This document shows positions 58,571 to 64,000 of a stretch of DNA of 64,000 bases, one piece after another. A model generated the notes under the pieces. It did not search any database. It saw only the letters and a list, made by a program, of their open reading frames with translations, and was not told the origin of the DNA. Numbering within the stretch: the stretch's first letter is position 1; every line of letters begins with the position of its first letter. The stretch is from Fibrobacter sp. UWR3 (GTDB taxonomy: Bacteria > Fibrobacterota > Fibrobacteria > Fibrobacterales > Fibrobacteraceae). Position numbers and translations under genes: made by a program. The stretch lies in NCBI RefSeq assembly GCF_900143055.1, contig NZ_FRCW01000003.1, positions 124,001 to 188,000 of the forward strand. Reading direction: 5' to 3'.

Positions 58571-58599
58571 TAGTCATTGGTTATTAGTTATTGGTTTAT
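58571..58599. repeat. Heptamer array (TAGTCATT/TGGTTATT type)
   Basis: About four units of TAGTCATTGGTTATT form, directly followed by the 20-bp array, as at 7998-8135. Confidence 0.7.
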
Positions 58600-58675
58600 T
58601 CGGGTATAAAATGTTTTTTGAGGGTATAAAATGCTTATTGAGGGCAAAAAAAGCTTTTTGGGGACAAAATAAGCA
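58596..58675. repeat. 20-bp tandem array, four copies
   Basis: Units begin at 58596, 58616, 58636 and 58656: TTATTCGGGTATAAAATGTT, TTTTGAGGGTATAAAATGCT, TATTGAGGGCAAAAAAAGCT and TTTTGGGGACAAAATAAGCA. The form (T-rich, GGG, then A-rich) is like the 21-bp array at 8023-8135, and both follow a heptamer array. Confidence 0.85.
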
Positions 58676-58701
58676 AAAAGAACCGCCCCGAAAGGCGGTT
58701 C
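58675..58701 (-). terminator. Intrinsic terminator of the pectate lyase
   Basis: On the minus strand GAACCGCC-TTTCGG-GGCGGTTC then TTTTT. Confidence 0.85.
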
Positions 58702-58722
58702 CCTGATGTTAGGAGGAGAACT

Positions 58723-58757
58723 TATTAGTCAATGGTCGTTAGTCATTGGTCATTGGC
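58723..58757. repeat. Heptamer array after the pectate lyase gene
   Basis: TATTAGTCAATGGTCGTTAG and further TCATTGGTCATTGG units. Confidence 0.65.
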
Positions 58758-58775
58758 AAATCTGGCATCAAACGT

Positions 58776-61346
58776 TTATTGCAGGGTTTGAGACGCAGCG
58801 GAATAGCGACGAATTAAACGGCCCGCACGGGTGTATTCCACGACGATGACGCGGACGGCGGGCATCTTCGCGGGCATCCTGTCGCCAGCAAACAGCGGGC
58901 GCCCCTGCATGTCGAAGATGCGGTAGAAGGCGGTCTCGGCCTCGGTCGCCCAGTTCGTACGTTGCGCAATCAGGGTCGTTCCACTGCTCGATTCCACGAT
59001 TTCACCCGAAGATGATTCCGGTTCAGCACTCGAAGACGATTCGGGAGCGTTCGGGTCGGTCACCACGATGCGGCCGCTCTTGACAAAGGTCGAATCGTTG
59101 TTGGTGGCCGTGACGGTGAAGGCATATTCGCCAGCCGCAGTGGGAGTGCCGCTGATAGAAATCTTGCGGTTTTCCTTATCGATGCTGGTCGTAACGCCCG
59201 TCGGGAAGCCCTCGGGCACGACCGTCTCGGCACCACTCCAAGTGTAGCAGAAATCCACAATTGGTTCGCCCAGATTGATGCTCTGGCTGCTGGAACCGGC
59301 CCCACACTTCACAACCTCAGGGTAGGCAGTCCCTTCGACGGAGAAGGTCACGAACGCGGACATCTGCGAAAGGCCAGAATTGTCCGTCACAACAGCGACC
59401 GCGGAATACACGCCCGGTTCAAGCCCACTCGCGTTGACCTGGTAGGGAGCGCTTGTCGCAGAGCCGACCAAAGTATTGCCCACATAGAAGGCGACGCTCT
59501 TTACGGAACCGTCGTTGTCCTTTGCATCGGCCTTCAAGGTCACCGTCGCACCCACTTCGAACTTCGCACCCGACGCAGGGGCGGTCATCGAGACCGTCGC
59601 CGCCTTGTTGCTCAGTCCGAAAGCCTGGTTGTATTCGGGCATCTTGCCGTAGCGGCCACCCACGCCCACGAGTTTCGGGAGGTCGGTAGGAAGGCTTGAA
59701 TTGCTGCGTAGTTCGTAAGAATAAGAAGGCGTAAAGACATTGTCGTTGAACGCCGACGCTTGAGATGTTCCATTGTTGTTATAGGGGGTGGAGCTCTTTG
59801 CTCCGGTGACCGTCGTATTCTTGAACTTGATCAAGGAAAAGGCATCCTTTCCGGCCACCTGAATTTGCGGATTTTTCACATAGTTGTTTTCGTAAAGGAC
59901 TTGCGTCTTCTTGTCGCTTTTCCCGGAGGCATCAATCACATGCCAGTGGTTGTAATCCACATAGGAATTGTAGATGTGGACCATCGAGGCGTAGGAACCA
60001 TCCGCCTCGCTCGTCACCTTGGGAACACGTCCGAAAGAATTGTGCCAATAGACATTTGCAAAAGTCAGCTGCGCCGTTTCGACCAGGTGCATATACGGAT
60101 CGTAATAGTAGCAGTTGTACTCGTTGCTGCCATCATAGTCTAGATACGAAACGGTGATGCCCTTGACATATTCCAAGTCCATGCCGTCGCTAATCCACTT
60201 GTAGCTGATGTGGTCGAACCACATATTTTCAACTTCCTTGCCGCCGCTACCGCTCACTTCGAGACCATCGCCCCCCTCGATAAGGTGCGGGTTCACATCG
60301 TAAAGGGCCAAGTTGCGATAAATGTTGTTCTTGGCACCTTCGTAGGAACGGTTTGACCACGAAACACCGCGCATATTTGCGCCACGGCCCATACCCACGA
60401 GGCTTTTGTTGCCCTTGGTCGTAATCCAGTTGCTCCAACTCTTGATTTCACCCGCAGACACCATCGTGGTCTGTTCGCTAAGGCCGGAACAGCTGTTCTG
60501 CGTAAAGCTGATACGGTAAAAGGTGTTATTGGAATTGACAGTGTTGCCACAGGAAGACTTGCACCAAGTCCATCCCGAATTGGCGGCAGATGTGGCCGCA
60601 TCTACGAACTTTCTGAAGTCGTAAGTACCTTCGGGCACAAGGATTGTCACCGCATCGTTACTCTGCATATGCTTACGAATAGTGGCGGTATCGCTCGCGA
60701 TGACGATGTTACCCGCATCGCCGCCGGTGGTATTGGCGCCGAAGCCTTCGGCCTTCACGTTGAACGTGAAAAGCAGGACGGCCGTCGGGTCGGTTTCCGC
60801 GCCGCTCCAAATCCACTTGGCCTGCGTATTCGCTGCAAATCCCGTAAGGGCAGCCCCGCTCGGGAGCTTGTTGTTCGCATAGTTCAGGGTTGTCGCACCA
60901 CCCCACTGGCTAAGGTCGCGGCCCTTGTTTTTCCAGGAGTTGTTGCCGACAGTCGGCTTTGCCTTCCAGCCGCTGCCGGAATAATAGGACTTGTCGAGGT
61001 CATCAATCTGCACCATTACGCCGGGGGCACCCTGACCGTTCACGCCCACGACAGAAATCGCGTTCTCGCCGGGAAGGAAGGTCATCGGCACAAAGCGCAC
61101 GCGGCCCGCCTGGTTGTCTTCGGCAAGGAGCGCACCGTTATGGTAGAGCCTGTAGCCGCCATCGGCCACAATCCAGATACCCGGACCCTCGCCCGCATTG
61201 TATGTCGCGGCCACCAGCTGCGAACCCACCTTGTCACCACCACCGTAGGCGGCGTCGCCCGGAAGCGACACCACCTCGGAGGGGCTTATCGCCGCGGCGG
61301 CAACCCACACTCCACACGCCACGGTACCAAACATCCTTTTCATCAT
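58776..61346 (-). CDS. Secreted PL1-type pectate lyase, multidomain
   Basis: 856 residues from the ATG at 61344-61346 (a second ATG follows directly), preceded by GAAAGGGTG. Signal peptide MMKRMFGTVACGVWVAAAAIS. Residues ~20-190 form an accessory beta-rich domain with W-rich strands. The parallel beta-helix of PL1 follows (~220-560): NIYRNLALYDVNPHLIEGGDGLEV, MWFDHISYKWISDGMDLEYVKGITVSYLDYDGSN, YWHNSFGRVPKV, VHIYNSYVDYNHWHVID. Then come a bacterial Ig-like module (VSMTAPASGAKFEVGATVTLKADAKDNDGSVKSVAFYVGNTLVG), a putative-Ig module, serine linkers, and a C-terminus like a type IX sorting domain (YRIFDMQGRPLFAG). It should cleave pectate by beta-elimination. The divergent TIGR02147 gene may regulate it. 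Confidence 0.93.
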   Translation of the reverse strand: MMKRMFGTVACGVWVAAAAISPSEVVSLPGDAAYGGGDKVGSQLVAATYNAGEGPGIWIVADGGYRLYHNGALLAEDNQAGRVRFVPMTFLPGENAISVVGVNGQGAPGVMVQIDDLDKSYYSGSGWKAKPTVGNNSWKNKGRDLSQWGGATTLNYANNKLPSGAALTGFAANTQAKWIWSGAETDPTAVLLFTFNVKAEGFGANTTGGDAGNIVIASDTATIRKHMQSNDAVTILVPEGTYDFRKFVDAATSAANSGWTWCKSSCGNTVNSNNTFYRISFTQNSCSGLSEQTTMVSAGEIKSWSNWITTKGNKSLVGMGRGANMRGVSWSNRSYEGAKNNIYRNLALYDVNPHLIEGGDGLEVSGSGGKEVENMWFDHISYKWISDGMDLEYVKGITVSYLDYDGSNEYNCYYYDPYMHLVETAQLTFANVYWHNSFGRVPKVTSEADGSYASMVHIYNSYVDYNHWHVIDASGKSDKKTQVLYENNYVKNPQIQVAGKDAFSLIKFKNTTVTGAKSSTPYNNNGTSQASAFNDNVFTPSYSYELRSNSSLPTDLPKLVGVGGRYGKMPEYNQAFGLSNKAATVSMTAPASGAKFEVGATVTLKADAKDNDGSVKSVAFYVGNTLVGSATSAPYQVNASGLEPGVYSAVAVVTDNSGLSQMSAFVTFSVEGTAYPEVVKCGAGSSSQSINLGEPIVDFCYTWSGAETVVPEGFPTGVTTSIDKENRKISISGTPTAAGEYAFTVTATNNDSTFVKSGRIVVTDPNAPESSSSAEPESSSGEIVESSSGTTLIAQRTNWATEAETAFYRIFDMQGRPLFAGDRMPAKMPAVRVIVVEYTRAGRLIRRYSAASQTLQ

Positions 61347-61530
61347 AATACACCCTTTCCCGGACAACGCAGACATCTGCACAACTTTCGCGGGAACTAG
61401 ATAAAATCTACCTTGAAAAAGTGATTTTGCCCACACTTTTCTTTTACTCCCCCAATTTAGCGTTGTTCCCGGACAACGGGAAAACTGCCCCGAAGCACCC
61501 CCTCCCACGCTTTTTTCTTACATTTAGGGC

Positions 61531-62382
61531 ATGGGCGAAAAGAAACCGTTAAAGAAAATCTTCGAATACCTGGACTACCGGGAATTCCTGAAAGATTACT
61601 ACAATGCCAAGAAGGAGGCGAACCCCGCCTTCTCGCTCCGCGTGTTTTCTGACAAGATCGGTTTCAAGGCCAAGGACTTTATAAGCCGCGTGATGAACGG
61701 CGACAAGAACCTTTCGAGCCAGAGCATCCCCAAGGTCGCAAGCGGCCTCAGGCTCGGCAAGCACGAGACGGAATTCTTCATAGCGCTCGTCAAGTTCAAC
61801 CAGGCAGAAACTACCGAAGAACGCAACGGCGCATTCGGCGAGATGCAGGCCGTACTCAAGGTGGTGCGATTCGCCGAAAAGCAGCACCTGCTGGGGCACG
61901 CGCAGTACATGGTTTATAGCCACTGGAGGCACCTTACCATAAGGAGCCTCATCGGCATGTACGGCTTTGACGGAGATTACGAGGCACTCGCCAGGCGCGT
62001 ACACCCGCGCATCACCGCCGAAGAGGCGAAGGCTTCCGTCAAGTTGCTCGAAGACTGCATGCTCATCAAGAAGGGCAAGAACGGCAAGTACGCGCTGACG
62101 GAGAACGCGATTACCACGGGCGACCGCACGTCGAAACTCGCTCTCCGCGGGTTCCACCAGGATTGCCTGAAGCTCGCCGCCGATTCCATCGACCGCGACC
62201 CGCCGGGCACACGCCACATTTCAGGGCTCACCCTCGGGATAAGCCAGGAAGGCTACGAGCGCATCGTGGAACGCATCAATGCATTCCGCAAGGAGATTGC
62301 GCTTATTGCCGAAGAGGACGAGAACAGCGACAAGGTTTTCCAGCTGCAGTTCGCGCTGTTCCCTGTCGGCGGCAAAGACTAG
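61531..62382 (+). CDS. TIGR02147 / DUF4423 family protein next to pectate lyase
   Basis: 283 residues. N-terminus YLDYREFLKDYYNAKKEANPAFSLRVFSDKIGFKAKDFISRVMNGDKNLSS and C-terminus HISGLTLGISQEGYERIVERINAFRKEI...VFQLQFALFPV match the other two members. A helix-turn-helix at the N-terminus is inferred. The gene diverges from the pectate lyase, with 184 bases between the starts, and its stop codon overlaps the stop of the convergent CBM11-like lipoprotein gene (62379-62382). No lipoprotein is coupled to it directly, so the pectate lyase is its likely partner or target. Confidence 0.88.
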   Translation: MGEKKPLKKIFEYLDYREFLKDYYNAKKEANPAFSLRVFSDKIGFKAKDFISRVMNGDKNLSSQSIPKVASGLRLGKHETEFFIALVKFNQAETTEERNGAFGEMQAVLKVVRFAEKQHLLGHAQYMVYSHWRHLTIRSLIGMYGFDGDYEALARRVHPRITAEEAKASVKLLEDCMLIKKGKNGKYALTENAITTGDRTSKLALRGFHQDCLKLAADSIDRDPPGTRHISGLTLGISQEGYERIVERINAFRKEIALIAEEDENSDKVFQLQFALFPVGGKD

Positions 62383-63545
62383 GGAGCAGGCGCTTCTACA
62401 GAATCTATTCCCTCAAACACGATCTCGTCGATTTCGAGGAAACTGCCGCTACTGGCAAAGATGCTCACGAACCCGATTTCGTGGGCGATATTTTTCCATT
62501 CCACCTGGTACACGGATGCATTTAGCTTTTCCCTGCCGGGCCTGAACACGAATTCCTTCCAGGCGGTGTCGGCAGTCGCGTGCCAGAGCGATTTCTGGAA
62601 GTTATTGTCGCCAAGATCCTTGTAGTGTTCCAGCGCGAAACTGAAATCGCAGTCCCCGCGAACCTTCATGCGGATGGCGGTGAGCGCGCTCAGGTCGTAA
62701 TAGCCCGTGTCGAGCCCGAGATGCGTGCCGAGAAGCACGTAGCCAGAATCGCCCAAATCGAACTGCAGGGAAAGATGTTTCCCGCGGGCACCGTCCACGA
62801 TGGCACCGCCGAACCCGCCTACAGAATCAGGCTTAATCCAGGTTGCCGTACCCGAGGCGATATAGTACCAGCCGTAGTTCTTGTAAGTCTTCGCGAGGTT
62901 GTTCAGGCTGTCGCCATCGTCAAAATCCTCGAAGACGAATTCGCGGGTCTTTCCGGGAACGTTCACGAGCGTGTCGGCTTCGGCTCCTGCTTCGAGCGAG
63001 AACGTGGCGACAGCGGAATCTCCGGCGACCACGGTGAACATGCCTGCGGGGACGTGAGCGAATACGTAATCGCTTCCGGAGCGCGAGGCCATGTAGGGGG
63101 TAGATTCCAGGCGCAGGAATTCAAAGACCTCTTCGTCAGTCGTCGCTCCCGTACGCAGCGTGAGCGATGCCGACGGGGCGAGCTCGATTTGCGTCGCAAT
63201 TTCGGTCTCGGAAATGGCGGGCTTGAATTCGCTCCAGTTCATGAGTGCGGAATCTGCCCCGGCGATACCTTCGACAAAGCAGTTCCCGCTGGAACATTCT
63301 TCTGCGAGCGAATCGAAGTGGGCTAGTCCCGAATCGTTGGCGACGGCACTATTGACTACTGCAAAATCTGCCTTCGAATACAGGGTAACACGCGCCTGAG
63401 GAATCGGATCGCGATTTACATCATACACCGCGACGGCAATCCCGTTCGTCGTCTCGCTCGTGGCGCCTGCAGTCTCGGAGCCGCTGTCGGAACAACCGGC
63501 AAGCAAGGTCACGCCCAATATTAAACACTCCACAGCCCTTTTCAT
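62379..63545 (-). CDS. Lipoprotein with CBM11/CIA30-like domain, coupled to TIGR02147 gene
   Basis: 388 residues from the ATG at 63543-63545, inside the TGA of the upstream TIGR02147 gene. Lipobox LLAGCS (about residue 18), then SETTNGIAVAVYDVNRDPIPQARVTLY, a carboxypeptidase-regulatory-like module. From about residue 210 comes FVFEDFDDGDSLNNLAKTYKNYGWYYIASG...LSLQFDLGDSGYVLLGTHLG...YDLSALTAIRMKVRGDCDFSFALEHY, like the beta-sandwich of CBM11 or CIA30. It probably sits in the outer membrane and binds a glucan or related glycan. The layout copies that of 5809-7922. Confidence 0.85.
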   Translation of the reverse strand: MKRAVECLILGVTLLAGCSDSGSETAGATSETTNGIAVAVYDVNRDPIPQARVTLYSKADFAVVNSAVANDSGLAHFDSLAEECSSGNCFVEGIAGADSALMNWSEFKPAISETEIATQIELAPSASLTLRTGATTDEEVFEFLRLESTPYMASRSGSDYVFAHVPAGMFTVVAGDSAVATFSLEAGAEADTLVNVPGKTREFVFEDFDDGDSLNNLAKTYKNYGWYYIASGTATWIKPDSVGGFGGAIVDGARGKHLSLQFDLGDSGYVLLGTHLGLDTGYYDLSALTAIRMKVRGDCDFSFALEHYKDLGDNNFQKSLWHATADTAWKEFVFRPGREKLNASVYQVEWKNIAHEIGFVSIFASSGSFLEIDEIVFEGIDSVEAPAP

Positions 63546-64000
63546 CGTTCTTCCTTTTTCATCATCGGGAACAACTGGAAATTTAACTGATAAACGCTGT
63601 CGCAAATTTGCGAAGGCATCGCATTGACCACATTTACGATGGATTTTCGCGTCTCGGCGAGGATTTCGCGGATTTTTTCAATCTGTTTCGAGTCGAGCGC
63701 CATCGTGAGCGTGCTGATATCGCGCTTTTCCTTGGGGGTATCGGCGATGGACTTGCGGGCAAGTTCCGCAATGCTCGCCTGGTAGTCGCTGATGCAGGCG
63801 CTCAGCCAGTGTTCCTTCGTCTTGAGGTGGGCCTCGGTAGGCACCACGCGGCCGTCCTTGCGGGTATGCGCGAGCCCGAGCTGCAACAGCGCGTCTACTG
63901 CGGCCTGTACCTGCGTGGCGGTGAGTTTCGGGACGCTGCTCTCGCCAAGCTTTGCGGCATCCTGCGGGCCACGGTAGTCGAACACGTCGAGGGCCGAACG
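63542..64000 (-). CDS. TIGR02147 / DUF4423 family protein (partial at window edge)
   Basis: C-terminal ~152 residues; the frame runs on past 64000 (SALDVFDYRGPQDAAKLGE at the edge), so the N-terminus is outside the window. Shared ending: RDISTLTMALDSKQIEKIREILAETRKSIVNVVNAM...VYQLNFQLFPM. Its TGA overlaps the ATG of the CBM11-like lipoprotein, the same coupling as at 7074. Probable regulator of its partner. Confidence 0.85.
   Translation of the reverse strand, partial: RSALDVFDYRGPQDAAKLGESSVPKLTATQVQAAVDALLQLGLAHTRKDGRVVPTEAHLKTKEHWLSACISDYQASIAELARKSIADTPKEKRDISTLTMALDSKQIEKIREILAETRKSIVNVVNAMPSQICDSVYQLNFQLFPMMKKEER

Larger units (their letters stand above)
58454..58775. other. Repeat-rich spacer between the esterase and pectate lyase genes
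   Basis: 322 bases without a gene. It holds a heptamer array (58571-58599), a 20-bp array (58596-58675), the terminator hairpin of the pectate lyase (58675-58701) and a second heptamer array (58723-58757). The esterase leader occupies the left part. Confidence 0.8.

Overview
The window looks like chromosome of a Fibrobacter-type bacterium (phylum Fibrobacterota). The signs are: two complete proteins and one partial one of the TIGR02147/DUF4423 family, which I know mainly from Fibrobacter and Bdellovibrio; many secreted proteins with poly-serine linkers; several large lipoproteins with Ig-, LamG- or CBM-like domains; a PL1 pectate lyase and a CE1-like esterase; and a short RpoD-type sigma factor. 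Most of the window is moderately GC-rich. The first ~3.4 kb is clearly AT-rich and reads as acquired DNA.

Layout. 0-4.1 kb: acquired block with an acetyltransferase-like/small-protein pair, a type II restriction-modification pair, a 686-base gene-free stretch full of inverted repeats, and an orphan HEAGH zinc-protease-like protein. 4.2-15.6 kb: MFS sugar porter, the first TIGR02147-lipoprotein pair, an acetyltransferase, repeat arrays next to tRNA-Leu(CAG), an esterase, two membrane proteins, a MORN-like lipoprotein, a Cthe_2159-like beta-helix lipoprotein and a frameshifted NimA-like gene. 15.7-24.5 kb: pheS, then a surface polysaccharide block on the minus strand (rfbB, rfbC, Wzb-like phosphatase, Wza-like exporter, manC), then miaA, a polysaccharide-deacetylase-like protein and pdxJ. 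24.5-35.3 kb: truA, a membrane protein, a degenerate GGDEF protein, a radical SAM/DUF2344 fusion, a beta-barrel protein, a LOG-family protein and a Ser/Thr kinase coupled to a membrane protein. 35.3-41.2 kb: minus-strand run gltX, BON protein, WYL regulator, queA, galE. 41.3-46.4 kb: LamG-like lipoproteins, an OLD-type ATPase/Toprim nuclease, trmO. 46.4-56.9 kb: prfA-prmC, a small protein with a palindromic leader, rlpA, two TPR proteins, the sigma factor, a DUF971 protein, mrp and a degenerate ModF-like ABC protein. 57-64 kb: secreted esterase, PL1 pectate lyase, and a dense cluster of TIGR02147 genes and a CBM11-like lipoprotein.

The most interesting theme is the repeated two-gene module in which a cytoplasmic TIGR02147 protein is followed, with overlapping stop and start codons, by a lipoprotein ending in a glycan-binding-like domain. 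It occurs twice here, and a third TIGR02147 gene lies divergent from the pectate lyase. I infer a family of polysaccharide-responsive regulator/surface-protein modules. A second theme is invasive repeats: 20-21-bp arrays, heptamer arrays, an 85-bp hairpin array, REP-like palindromes and a GACGAAAGA-type repeat. Several extend to or into coding sequence.

Most genes with housekeeping roles sit in short same-strand runs with tight spacing. Secreted degradative genes stand alone with their own leaders and terminators.
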